From an uncultured Flammeovirgaceae bacterium (GTDB lineage: Bacteria; Bacteroidota; Bacteroidia; Cytophagales; Cyclobacteriaceae), in the NCBI GenBank assembly GCA_937883755.1, contig CAKZYA010000046.1, positions 1-64,000 of the forward strand: a DNA stretch of 64,000 nt, given 5' to 3'. The translations under genes and the position numbers were made by a program. Position 1 is the first letter of the stretch; each line of letters begins with the position of its first letter. The notes under the pieces are model-generated. The model ran no database searches and was not told where the DNA came from. It was given only the letters and a program-made list of their open reading frames with translations. Shown one piece after another: positions 44,472-53,540 of the stretch.

Positions 44472-45998
44472 ATGAATAAGAAAGCCATTTTAATGATACT
44501 CGACGGCTGGGGCATTGCCGAAAACCCGGAAGTATCGGCAGTAGATCAAGCCAATACTCCCTTTGTAGATTCTTTGTATGACAAATACGCCAACAGTCAA
44601 CTGCAAGCTTCGGGTAAGGCCGTGGGACTACCCGAAGGACAGATGGGTAATTCAGAAGTAGGCCATATGAATTTGGGAGCGGGCCGTATTGTTTACCAAA
44701 TGCTAGAGCGTATCAACACAGCGATTGAAGAGGGTGAACTGAAGGAGAAACAACCGTTGCAAGATGCCTTTAAGTACGCTAAAGAAAATGACAAGCAAGT
44801 TCACTTCATTGGATTGGTTTCTGACGGAGGAGTACACTCTCATATTAATCATCTGAAAGGATTATGTTCCGCCGCATCGGAAGCCGGAGTAGAGAAAGTA
44901 TTTGTCCATGCATTTACCGACGGGCGTGATACCGACCCCAAAGCCGGCAAACGTTACCTAGAAGATGTAGAACAGCATATGGCTGAAACCACCGGGAAAG
45001 TGGCTACCGTAATTGGCCGCTACTACGCAATGGATCGGGACAAACGCTGGGAACGTACCAAGTTAGCTTACGATGCTTTGGTGCACGGTAAAGGTCGCGA
45101 GATTGAGAGTGCCGCCAAGGGTGTTCAGCAATCGTACGACGATAATACAACTGATGAGTTTATTAAGCCCATAGTGGTGGTGGAGAACGGCGAGCCCGTG
45201 GCCAAGATAGAAGAAGGCGACGTAGTGTTGTCGTTCAACTTTCGTACCGATCGGGCTAGGCAGATTACGGTGGCGCTAACGCAAAAGAACTTTCCGGAGC
45301 AGGAAATGAAGCCATTGGATTTGCATTACCTTACCATGACCGAGTACGACGACACTTTCCAAAAAGTAGATATTCTGTTCGATAATAAACCTATTGACCG
45401 GGTGCTAGGGGAAATTTTAGCGGAAAATGGCAAAAAGCAGATTCGGATTGCCGAAACTGAGAAATATCCGCATGTAACCTTTTTCTTTAATTGCGGAAGA
45501 GAGCAGGAGTTTGATGGAGAAGAGCGCATCATGTGCCCCTCGCCTAAAGTAGCTACCTACGATCTGCAACCCGAAATGAGTGCTTACGATATCCGAGATG
45601 CAATCGTTCCCAAGATAAAAGAGGGTGACGTAGATTTCATCTGCCTCAACTTTGCTAACCCCGATATGGTAGGCCACACCGGCGATTTTGATGCCGCCAT
45701 GAAAGCCTGCGAAACGGTAGATGAATGCGCTAAAGACGTACTCACCACCGCCTTGGAAAATGGCTACGCTGCTATCGTAATCGCTGACCACGGCAATGCT
45801 GACTGTATGAAAAATCCCGATGGCTCACCCCACACTCAACATACTACCGTACCCGTTCCCTGCTTTATGGTAGATAATGATTACCAGGGCAAACTAAACA
45901 ACGGCAAACTGGGTGATATTGCTCCCACTGTTCTGGAAATTATGGGATTGGAGCAACCCGAAGAAATGACTGGAAAATCATTGTTGTCGGGAAAGTGA
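44472..45998 (+). CDS. gpmI: 2,3-bisphosphoglycerate-independent phosphoglycerate mutase
   Basis: This 508-residue enzyme interconverts 3- and 2-phosphoglycerate in glycolysis. It has the metal Asp11 in MILDGWGIAENPE and the catalytic Ser61 in GQMGNSEVGHMNLGAGR. The substrate-binding stretch is AFTDGRDTDPKAGKRYLEDV, and the C-terminal metal motifs are NFANPDMVGHTGD and VIADHGNADCM. Length is normal. It is followed after 19 bases by the protease lipoprotein gene. Confidence 0.96.
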   Translation: MNKKAILMILDGWGIAENPEVSAVDQANTPFVDSLYDKYANSQLQASGKAVGLPEGQMGNSEVGHMNLGAGRIVYQMLERINTAIEEGELKEKQPLQDAFKYAKENDKQVHFIGLVSDGGVHSHINHLKGLCSAASEAGVEKVFVHAFTDGRDTDPKAGKRYLEDVEQHMAETTGKVATVIGRYYAMDRDKRWERTKLAYDALVHGKGREIESAAKGVQQSYDDNTTDEFIKPIVVVENGEPVAKIEEGDVVLSFNFRTDRARQITVALTQKNFPEQEMKPLDLHYLTMTEYDDTFQKVDILFDNKPIDRVLGEILAENGKKQIRIAETEKYPHVTFFFNCGREQEFDGEERIMCPSPKVATYDLQPEMSAYDIRDAIVPKIKEGDVDFICLNFANPDMVGHTGDFDAAMKACETVDECAKDVLTTALENGYAAIVIADHGNADCMKNPDGSPHTQHTTVPVPCFMVDNDYQGKLNNGKLGDIAPTVLEIMGLEQPEEMTGKSLLSGK

Positions 45999-46017
45999 TA
46001 ATCAGAAAAGTTATGTC

Positions 46018-46695
46018 GTGAGAAAATACCTAATCATCATTTGTCTATTCCTGTTTGGCGCATGTCGTGACGATGAAGAAAATGTGTACCGCCCTTGCGA
46101 CCAAGAAATATTTAACCGCTGCCCTGGAAGTGGGGACGATTCGTTCTGTACACTAGGATATAAATGGGGAGGCAGCAATCCTTATGAAAATGCAGGTCGT
46201 AGTATATCTGGGCCTGCTATCGCGGGAGGAACAGTAACGTACGCCTTCCAAGATGAAGGATACAAGTTTAGCACCCATTCTCAAAGCGGATTAGTCAGCC
46301 AGTCGATTAACAGTTTATCCAGTTGTGGGAAAGAGAAAATTCGAGAAGCCTTTGCGAAATGGGAGGCCGTAGCAAACATCTCTTTTGAAGAGATTGAAGA
46401 CCCTGAAATCAGCGATATCAAGATTATTGTAGCTGATATTGAGCAAGGTGGATTAGGGTATCCCGCCTATGTGGGCTCCCCTTGCGAAGACATTGCGGGT
46501 CAGATGATTTTTAATATTCCGATACGTGGTACCTGTGATAGATTTCTGAACTTAGCCTTGCACGAGATTGGTCACGTACTTGGACTTGGGCACGTAGGTA
46601 GCCAGAACATCATGAATCCTGATTGGAACGATAATATAACTGATCTGCAAACCGGTGATATTGCAGGAGTTCAATCGATCTACGGTACTAAGTAA
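46018..46695 (+). CDS. Matrixin-like zinc metalloprotease lipoprotein
   Basis: This 225-residue protein has a lipoprotein signal with lipobox LFGAC. The catalytic part has the metzincin zinc motif in LALHEIGHVLGLGHVGS (HExxHxxxxxH) and a downstream Met-turn-like IMNPDW, so it fits the M10 matrixin type. The core is small, about 150 residues. The start is GTG 46018, since the nearby ATG at 46013 is followed by a stop. It lies 19 bases after gpmI and 6 before the cupin gene. A cell-surface proteolytic role is inferred; the target is unknown. Confidence 0.83.
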   Translation: MRKYLIIICLFLFGACRDDEENVYRPCDQEIFNRCPGSGDDSFCTLGYKWGGSNPYENAGRSISGPAIAGGTVTYAFQDEGYKFSTHSQSGLVSQSINSLSSCGKEKIREAFAKWEAVANISFEEIEDPEISDIKIIVADIEQGGLGYPAYVGSPCEDIAGQMIFNIPIRGTCDRFLNLALHEIGHVLGLGHVGSQNIMNPDWNDNITDLQTGDIAGVQSIYGTK

Positions 46696-46701
46696 AGTAA
46701 C

Positions 46702-47247
46702 ATGAAACTTCATCGTATCTCATCCGCCGCTACACTCTCGCAACATGAACAGGTAGCTACCATAACTCAGGAATTAGTCAACCAAAAAGCCCAGGATGCT
46801 CGCGATAGTGACCGAAAGCGTAATATCCATGTGCTACATACCGGGGACGAAGATACCTTACAGCGAATGCTTAATGCCTTTCAGCCGGGTACTTACGTAG
46901 CTCCGCATCGGCACGTAGCAGTACCTAAAGCGGAAATGGTGCTAGTCATCCAAGGTAGTTTGGGGTTTGTTCGCTTTGCCGACGATGGCACCTATGAGCC
47001 GGAAGACTTCATTTATATAAATCCGAAAGAAGGCTTGCTGGGAGTAGATTATCGGGCGGGAGTATGGCATACCTTCATTGCGCTAGAACCCGACACCGTA
47101 GTACTAGAAGTAAAACCCGGACCCTACGATGCTGCTACCGATAAAGAGTTTGCCCCCTGGGCTCCGCAAGAAGGCGAAGCTGGTACTGCTGCGTATCTAG
47201 CTAAGCTAGAAGGTGAGTTTCGTAAGTACTTTAAATTACTAACCTGA
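46702..47247 (+). CDS. WbuC-family cupin-fold metalloprotein
   Basis: This 181-residue protein matches the WbuC cupin group, which is usually found near O-antigen and capsule genes but has unknown activity. The metal-site stretch has HRH and E in YVAPHRHVAVPKAEMVLVIQ, with a later His in GVWHTFIALEPDTVV. It is separate from the main polysaccharide locus. It closely follows the protease gene and shares its strand, so it is probably in the gpmI transcript. Its job here is not clear. Confidence 0.85.
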   Translation: MKLHRISSAATLSQHEQVATITQELVNQKAQDARDSDRKRNIHVLHTGDEDTLQRMLNAFQPGTYVAPHRHVAVPKAEMVLVIQGSLGFVRFADDGTYEPEDFIYINPKEGLLGVDYRAGVWHTFIALEPDTVVLEVKPGPYDAATDKEFAPWAPQEGEAGTAAYLAKLEGEFRKYFKLLT

Positions 47248-47258
47248 ACATGACAAGT

Positions 47259-48749
47259 CTACTCTTCCCCATCCAACGAAGGCAAATCGGCACTATTGAA
47301 AAAGCTAGACTCTTTCATCACCTCCTCAACCTCTTCGCTTTTGCGGGGAGCAGCATCGGAAAGCAATTCGTAGCCATCTTCAGTTACTAAGAAATCATCT
47401 TCAATCCGCACCGGAATATCCCACCACTTGGGGTCGCAGGGGCTGCCTTCGGGAATGTAGATGCCTGGTTCAATCGTAATCACCATATTGGCACGTAGCG
47501 TATCGTAATTGCCTTTATCGTGTACATCCAGGCCTATGTGGTGGCAGCAACCATGGGGGTAGTAGCGATTGCGTCCGGTAGCCGGATTAATCATATCTTC
47601 TTTCTCTAAGCTTTTGAAAATACCCAAGTCCACTAAGCCTTGATTAACCACTTCGGCAGTCGCTTGGTAAATTTCTTTGAAGGTAGCTCCCGCTCGGCAA
47701 ACAGCCATACCCGCTTCCTGTGCTTTATATACTAAGTCATATATAGTTTTTTGCTCTTTGGTAAATTTTCCGTTCACCGGAATAGTGCGGGTCACATCGG
47801 CGGTGTAACCGTGGTACTCGGCACCCAGATCCATCAGAATCAGTTCGCCGTCTTCGATTTCAGGTTTATAATTTTCAATGTAGTGCAGTACGCAGCCGTT
47901 GTGCCCCGCTCCCACAATACTGGGGTAACCTTCGTACTCGGCTCGATACTTCTTATAAATAAACTCGTGCATTCCCTGCACTTCTAGCTCTGACATACCC
48001 GGGCGTATCGCTTTCATCACCTCTTTTTGTCCCAATGCTGAGATCTTGGCTGCCTTACGAAGCAAATCTAGTTCTTCGGCGGTTTTGATACCCCGTAATT
48101 CCTGCATCAGGCTGTCCAGCATTCTAGTATTTAAATTATTTTGTTCAGGCTCTAACCCCAAAATTTGGGAGTAGTTCTTAGGATAGCGGGCTTTTCGTCT
48201 GAATGCCAAAATCAGGTCGTGCAAGTCACCTTTCTCTTTTATGTCCCGCACATCATTATGAAAATCGTAGAACAGCACTTGGTCAAACTTAGAGAAGTCA
48301 ATCGGAAGATCGGCGAACTCAGTCCCTTCGTAGGCTACTGAAAACCCTAGTTCGGTCTTAGCCCCTTCTTTACCCATCCGGGCACCATCGTATAGTTCTT
48401 GCAAAGCATTACGCTGACGAACAATAATCAACTCATCGGTACGCTGACCATTAATACGCTGCTTGTCCTTAAATAAAAGTAGTACCGAATGTGGCTCGCG
48501 GTGCCCGGTTAGATAGTAAAAATTTGGGTCTTGATGATAAACGTAATTTACATCATTAGCTCGGTTTCGTACCGGATTGGAAAAAACAACTGCTACTGAG
48601 TTTTCTGGCATCTTCGCCCGCAACGCTTCCCGCCGCTCTTGGTGGAAATCTGATGAGAGCAGATCATCGGGTAGATTCTTGTTTTGGGCAAACCCTGAGA
48701 ATGCAGTCAGAACTAACAATATGATAAGTAAAGGAAGATTGTTTCTCAT
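47259..48749 (-). CDS. Exported M24 aminopeptidase P (Xaa-Pro aminopeptidase)
   Basis: The start is ATG 48749, giving a signal peptide (MRNNLPLLIILLVLTAFSGF) and about 496 residues. The N-terminal AMP_N domain (about 35-180) precedes the pita-bread metalloprotease domain, with metal ligands in ILMDLGAEYHGYTADVTRTI (two Asp), HGCCHHIGLDVHD (His), VITIEPGIYI (Glu) and PVRIEDDFLVTEDG (Glu). It removes an N-terminal residue before proline. A periplasmic location is expected. The gene converges on the cupin gene, with stop codons 11 bases apart. Confidence 0.92.
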   Translation of the reverse strand: MRNNLPLLIILLVLTAFSGFAQNKNLPDDLLSSDFHQERREALRAKMPENSVAVVFSNPVRNRANDVNYVYHQDPNFYYLTGHREPHSVLLLFKDKQRINGQRTDELIIVRQRNALQELYDGARMGKEGAKTELGFSVAYEGTEFADLPIDFSKFDQVLFYDFHNDVRDIKEKGDLHDLILAFRRKARYPKNYSQILGLEPEQNNLNTRMLDSLMQELRGIKTAEELDLLRKAAKISALGQKEVMKAIRPGMSELEVQGMHEFIYKKYRAEYEGYPSIVGAGHNGCVLHYIENYKPEIEDGELILMDLGAEYHGYTADVTRTIPVNGKFTKEQKTIYDLVYKAQEAGMAVCRAGATFKEIYQATAEVVNQGLVDLGIFKSLEKEDMINPATGRNRYYPHGCCHHIGLDVHDKGNYDTLRANMVITIEPGIYIPEGSPCDPKWWDIPVRIEDDFLVTEDGYELLSDAAPRKSEEVEEVMKESSFFNSADLPSLDGEE

Positions 48750-48879
48750 AGTTAAAAGACATTCAGTCAATAAAAATACGACTTTTCGGACGAACTATAG
48801 TAAGCGACCCTATTTGCTGCGTCGTGCATGGCTATCACTAGTAGACACGAAGTTGAGCGTCCGGCTAAAACTGTAATTG

Positions 48880-49818
48880 CTAACGAATAACTGCCGAGGC
48901 GGAAGCTTCCTGATTCAGTGGCAGATCTATTTTTGAGCCAAAACGCTGGTTGATTGCCCGTAAGTGGTGATCAACCCCTATTTCGGAACCAGGAATAAAA
49001 CCCGGAATGGTAATTACCTGCGCCAGCACCCCGTCTACTCCACGATGAATAACCCCTCGGGGCAGATACACTAAATCGCCTACCTGCAACTCGGTAGATT
49101 GCAGCAAATCATCTACTTCATCCGCTTGCACTGATTCGGGATCGATGATTTTATCGGTTTGGTTAGAGGTAATTAACCGGGCACCGGGCTGTACCATTTG
49201 TACTAAGTAAAACTCATCGAAGCCCCCTTCTACCGGATGGTAGTGGGTAAATGAATCGGTAATACGTACTCGGTGGGCATTGAGAGCATGGTAAACGTAA
49301 GGCCCTACCTCAGGCCTCCAAGTAAGCAGAATCCGACGGTATGCTCCGGTTTCAGTAGCGCAACCGCCGGGAGTATCAGTAATATTCTCGTCCCAATCGG
49401 GGCGAATAAAATGTGGGAATTCTTTCGGCAAGGGGTCGGGCACGGTAAAGACTACATAATCGATCAAGCTATCGGTAGTCATGGTTTGTTGAGGCGGTAA
49501 GTAAATAATATCGCCTACGGAAATCTTAGATGATGGGCCTTCAGAAAATTGAGCCGTTCCACCCCCTTGCTGTACAAAAGCCAGTCGGTAGCTTTCCGCC
49601 GAGGCGACTTCTTTTGTCTGACCGAAAAAATGTAAATCATAGCCTGGATTTCGCTTAACAAATGCTTCCCGTACTCCGGCTAATCCTTCAGCATCGCCCT
49701 GAGCGAGGTGGGCTACTTGCAAGTAGTCCGCTTTTTTAAGCACCGGAGGCTCGCTAAGTATCGTCTTCATACCGACCAGAGAGGTAATTATAACTAATAT
49801 GATTAGAATAGCTTTCAT
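48880..49818 (-). CDS. Secreted or membrane-anchored bicupin protein of unknown role
   Basis: This 312-residue protein has an N-terminal hydrophobic segment (AILIILVIITSLVGMKTIL) that may be an anchor. The C-terminal half has a complete-looking cupin: His-x-His and Glu in SFTHYHPVEGGFDEFYLVQM, and a second box in GDLVYLPRGVIHRGV. The N-terminal half has a degenerate cupin (VGDIIYLPPQQTMTT) with no metal His. So it is a two-cupin protein with one active-like site. It stands alone; the substrate is unknown. Confidence 0.7.
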   Translation of the reverse strand: MKAILIILVIITSLVGMKTILSEPPVLKKADYLQVAHLAQGDAEGLAGVREAFVKRNPGYDLHFFGQTKEVASAESYRLAFVQQGGGTAQFSEGPSSKISVGDIIYLPPQQTMTTDSLIDYVVFTVPDPLPKEFPHFIRPDWDENITDTPGGCATETGAYRRILLTWRPEVGPYVYHALNAHRVRITDSFTHYHPVEGGFDEFYLVQMVQPGARLITSNQTDKIIDPESVQADEVDDLLQSTELQVGDLVYLPRGVIHRGVDGVLAQVITIPGFIPGSEIGVDHHLRAINQRFGSKIDLPLNQEASASAVIR

Positions 49819-49995
49819 AAAAAATGGTGTTTATCAGCAAATTACAAAAAACTGTTAGCGGATTCAATTCTTTCCGTAAATAGCAAACGACTGACTTTCT
49901 TAACAATTACACAACGAGGTTCTCCATTTATTAACGCTTAATTAGATTACATTTGGTATAGATAATCGACCAACAAATAAATCAACCTTATAGAT

Positions 49996-51267
49996 ATGCC
50001 CTACCGACTGATTAAAGGCGAATTTCACGTTCATTATCCCGATCTTCCGCTTTCGGGGCCAGAACCTGACGGTGATACTATAAAGTTCCTACCCGACAAT
50101 CCTAGCTTAGTAGATGCTCTCAGCACTGCCGGGCGAGGCGCAGCTTTTAACCGTCGGGGTATGATTAACCTTCGGTTTGAAGGAATTGATGCATTAGAAA
50201 CCCACTTTGGTGAGAGTCACCAGAACTTGAACTGGGCAGAAGCAGCTCGCGATGAGCTTCTGGCTCGGATTGGCTTTACCAATATTGAGTTCGCTGAGCG
50301 CAATCCAAATAAAATTGCATCTATCGATAATCATCCGCAACGAGGCTACGTATTGGCCAATAACCTAGATACCTTCGGTCGGATTATCGCATTTGTGTAC
50401 GCTGGAGATGCCCAGCAAGTAGACGGTGCCCAACTTTTTATTGAAGAAGCACACGTAGAAGCCAGTCTAAACTACCAACTGCTGGAAGCTGGTTTAGCCT
50501 ATCCAGCATTCTACACTTCGCTTCCGGCTGACTTACGGATAATTCTAGCTCAACTGGTTCGGGATAAACGACAGGAAGGAACAGGATTATGGCCAGAGGC
50601 AACTGCTAATACGCAGCAGACGGCAAGTTTTACCGAAGGCTTGGCCGAAATGGAAGAACTGGTACTGTGGCCTAAGCTATTCCGACGGCTGGTTTCTTAT
50701 GTTGGTACTGGATTTACTACACTCGCTCAACTTGATACCTGGCTACGCGAAGACCCAGTAAACCGTGATGACCGGGTACTACTGCCTAGCGGAGAACTCG
50801 GCAATATGCATGATATAATTGATGTAGTAGCTCCTTTGCAATTGCGGATGAACTATGAGCCGGAAGATTTAGTCATTGTACCCGATGGTGAAATCGTGCT
50901 GCCTCTACCACCTCCAGTAAAACCCAGTATTGGTAAAAATATCCGCATCGTGGCAGCATTGGTCAACCCCGGAGGGAAGGAAACCGGAGAGGAACGAGTG
51001 ACCTTGCTTAATGTAAGTCCGCACGATCAAGATATTAGGGGTTGGACGATAGCTGATGGTATAAGTAAATCTGCCCCGCTAACCGAGCTATTAAATTCTG
51101 ATATAATCGCTGCTGGGGATGTAGCCCAGGTCACACTGGATTCCCGCGTAAGACTCAACAATACTGGGGATACCATCACGCTATTTGATAGTAACAGCCG
51201 TATGATCGATCAGATTTCGTACACTCGTAAGGAAGGGCAGGAAGAGGGGGTTACGCTGGTGTTTTAG
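49996..51267 (+). CDS. SNase-like nuclease fused to a lamin-tail domain
   Basis: This 423-residue protein has an N-terminal staphylococcal-nuclease-like domain (about residues 20-210). Candidate catalytic residues are Arg and Glu in INLRFEGIDALETHFGE and Arg in LDTFGRIIAFVYAG. A C-terminal lamin-tail (LTD) domain (about residues 315-420) begins NIRIVAALVNPGGKETGEER, with GWTIADGIS and a final segment ISYTRKEGQEEG. No signal peptide is visible, unusual for a domain pair more often found in secreted nucleases. A short proline-rich link (LPPPVKPSIG) joins the parts. It is monocistronic on the + strand. Confidence 0.75.
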   Translation: MPYRLIKGEFHVHYPDLPLSGPEPDGDTIKFLPDNPSLVDALSTAGRGAAFNRRGMINLRFEGIDALETHFGESHQNLNWAEAARDELLARIGFTNIEFAERNPNKIASIDNHPQRGYVLANNLDTFGRIIAFVYAGDAQQVDGAQLFIEEAHVEASLNYQLLEAGLAYPAFYTSLPADLRIILAQLVRDKRQEGTGLWPEATANTQQTASFTEGLAEMEELVLWPKLFRRLVSYVGTGFTTLAQLDTWLREDPVNRDDRVLLPSGELGNMHDIIDVVAPLQLRMNYEPEDLVIVPDGEIVLPLPPPVKPSIGKNIRIVAALVNPGGKETGEERVTLLNVSPHDQDIRGWTIADGISKSAPLTELLNSDIIAAGDVAQVTLDSRVRLNNTGDTITLFDSNSRMIDQISYTRKEGQEEGVTLVF

Positions 51268-51438
51268 CTATATCTTATCTTACCACCAGAGTACTTAAGG
51301 CATGAGAAGAAATTTTGATTTTCTTTTTAATACCAAAGAAACTTCCGAAATCTTTTTGTGGAAAGACGTAACGCTTGGTATCAATCGTACTCCTTTCCCC
51401 ACTTTTTAGTATTTTAGGCGTTTGTACCAAAGAATTAG

Positions 51439-52917
51439 TTGATGTCTTCTAATATAAGACGAGCACCTACCTTAACCGAATCTGTTATTCCAATCGCTTT
51501 TTTGCTTCCCCTGCTGGCAGTAAATGTGTATGTGTACGATAGCGATTCTACCTACGGACCTAACCAAATTGCCCTCATTATCTCGGCAGCGGTAGCGGCA
51601 CTCATTGCGCTGCGAACGGGCATTGTCTGGCATAGCTTACGCGACGGCATTGTGAAGAGCATCAGTTCTGCCATGTCGGCTATGCTAATTTTACTGTTGA
51701 TTGGTTCATTAGCCGGAACCTGGATGTTAAGCGGTATTGTTCCAGCTATGATTTACTACGGCTTACAGATTCTGAACCCTACGATCTTTCTGTTTGCCGC
51801 ATGTATTGTTTGTGCCATTGTTTCGGTAGCTACGGGTAGTAGCTGGTCAACCGTTGCTACTGTCGGAATCGCACTGCTAGGCATCGGAACTACCTTGGGT
51901 TTATCACCGGGCGTAATTGGCGGGGCGATTATTTCAGGGGCTTATTTTGGTGATAAAATGTCGCCCCTTTCTGATACTACCAATTTAGCTCCGGCTATGG
52001 CCGGAACGGATTTGTTTACCCACATCCGTTACATGACTTATACGACTATTCCCTCTATCACCATTTCGCTAATTATTTTTCTAATTATCGGGTTTACAGC
52101 GGATAATAGCGTGGCTGGCAGCGGAACGCAAGAGGTTTTATCAGCGCTGGATAATGCGTTCAATATTAATGGTTTGTTGTTCATTGTACCCGTAGTAGTC
52201 ATCGGTATGATTGTGAAGAAGGTACCCGCCTTGCCCGCTTTGTTAGCCGGGACGTTACTTGGAGGTTTATTTGCTATTATCTTTCAACCCCAGGCTATTG
52301 CCCAAGTGAGTGGACAAAGTGGAATCATGGGTACATACATTGCGGTGATGAAAGCGATGTACACTGATGTTAGTATCACTACGGATAACGAGATGGTGAA
52401 CGGGCTACTATCCACCGGAGGCATGGCTGGTATGCTAAACACTATTTGGCTTATTATCTGTGCTATGATCTTCGGAGGGGTAATGGAATCAGCCGGAATG
52501 CTGAAACGGATTACACAGTCCATTATTCAGTTTGCTAACTCCACTGGCTCACTCATTGCTTCTACTGCTTTTACCTCTATCTTCTTTAACGTTACAGCTT
52601 CGGATCAGTACCTAGCTATTGTTGTGCCCGGACGGATGTTCTCGCAAACCTACCGAGACCGGGGGTTAAAACCTAGGGTGCTCAGCCGAACGCTAGAAGA
52701 TTCGGGTACAGTAACTTCGGTATTAATTCCCTGGAACACCTGCGGAGCTACTCAGGCCGCTGTGCTGGGAGTGGCTACACTATCGTATGCCCCATTTGCA
52801 TTTTTCTGTATTCTCAGCCCGATTATGACCATTCTCTTCGGATTTTTAAACTTTAAAATTGCCCGCTACCAACCCGGTGAGTTAGAGAGTGAGGAACAAG
52901 AAAAAGTGACCGCATGA
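51439..52917 (+). CDS. NhaC-family Na+/H+ antiporter
   Basis: This 492-residue membrane protein has about 11-12 helices and NhaC-family motifs: IGSLAGTWMLSGIVPAMIYY, ATGSSWSTVATVGIALLGIG, ISGAYFGDKMSPLSDTTNLA and the late LEDSGTVTSVLIPWNTCGAT. It exchanges protons for sodium (or lysine, malate-lactate in relatives). Its stop overlaps the exonuclease start by 4 bases (ATGA), so the two are translationally coupled. A 171-base gap without features precedes it. Confidence 0.92.
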   Translation: MMSSNIRRAPTLTESVIPIAFLLPLLAVNVYVYDSDSTYGPNQIALIISAAVAALIALRTGIVWHSLRDGIVKSISSAMSAMLILLLIGSLAGTWMLSGIVPAMIYYGLQILNPTIFLFAACIVCAIVSVATGSSWSTVATVGIALLGIGTTLGLSPGVIGGAIISGAYFGDKMSPLSDTTNLAPAMAGTDLFTHIRYMTYTTIPSITISLIIFLIIGFTADNSVAGSGTQEVLSALDNAFNINGLLFIVPVVVIGMIVKKVPALPALLAGTLLGGLFAIIFQPQAIAQVSGQSGIMGTYIAVMKAMYTDVSITTDNEMVNGLLSTGGMAGMLNTIWLIICAMIFGGVMESAGMLKRITQSIIQFANSTGSLIASTAFTSIFFNVTASDQYLAIVVPGRMFSQTYRDRGLKPRVLSRTLEDSGTVTSVLIPWNTCGATQAAVLGVATLSYAPFAFFCILSPIMTILFGFLNFKIARYQPGELESEEQEKVTA

Positions 52918-53522
52918 CATTTTCTAAGCACATTACTAAAGAAGAAATTAATGAGTTGCCCTTACAGAAGTATGAGGGCAAAATTGTACTAGTAACCGAT
53001 GCGGATAAGCAAGAAGAAGTTTTTGAGGAAATAAAAGATCAGGAAATAGTGGGCTTCGATACTGAAGCCCGACCATCATTTAAACGGGGGATACGCTACG
53101 ATACTTCTTTGCTGCAACTGGCGGTACCCAACAAAACGTACATCATTCGTTTAAACTACACCGGGCTTAGCCCAGCCTTTACTGATTTCTTCGCTAATCC
53201 TCAGATCAAGAAAGTAGGCATCAGCATTAAAGATGACCTGAAAGATTTACGAAAGCTATGTGCCAAGCATCATCTTCAATTCACCTCAGAAAATGTACTA
53301 GATTTGAATGATGCTGCTAAGCGACTGGATGTAAACCACGCCGGAGTACGACGCTTGACGGCTATTTTCCTCGGTTTTCGCGTTTCCAAGGCCCAACAAA
53401 CCTCTAATTGGGAGAACCCTAAACTAACCGAACCCCAGTTGCGCTACGCGGCTACCGATGCTTGGGTGTGTTTAGAAATTTATCGCAAACTTGAGAGTAC
53501 GGGTTATGTCAACAGTCAATAA
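52914..53522 (+). CDS. DEDDy-type 3'-5' exonuclease (RNase D-like)
   Basis: This 202-residue protein has the DEDDy exonuclease residues: Asp and Glu in VGFDTEARPSF, Asp in ISIKDDLKDLRKL, and Tyr/Asp in RYAATDAWVCLEIY. It resembles RNase D without the HRDC domain; the substrate (RNA or DNA) cannot be told. It overlaps NhaC by 4 bases. It converges on accC, with 18 bases between the stops. Confidence 0.87.
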   Translation: MTFSKHITKEEINELPLQKYEGKIVLVTDADKQEEVFEEIKDQEIVGFDTEARPSFKRGIRYDTSLLQLAVPNKTYIIRLNYTGLSPAFTDFFANPQIKKVGISIKDDLKDLRKLCAKHHLQFTSENVLDLNDAAKRLDVNHAGVRRLTAIFLGFRVSKAQQTSNWENPKLTEPQLRYAATDAWVCLEIYRKLESTGYVNSQ

Positions 53523-53540
53523 AGGAAAACCTGTGGACTA

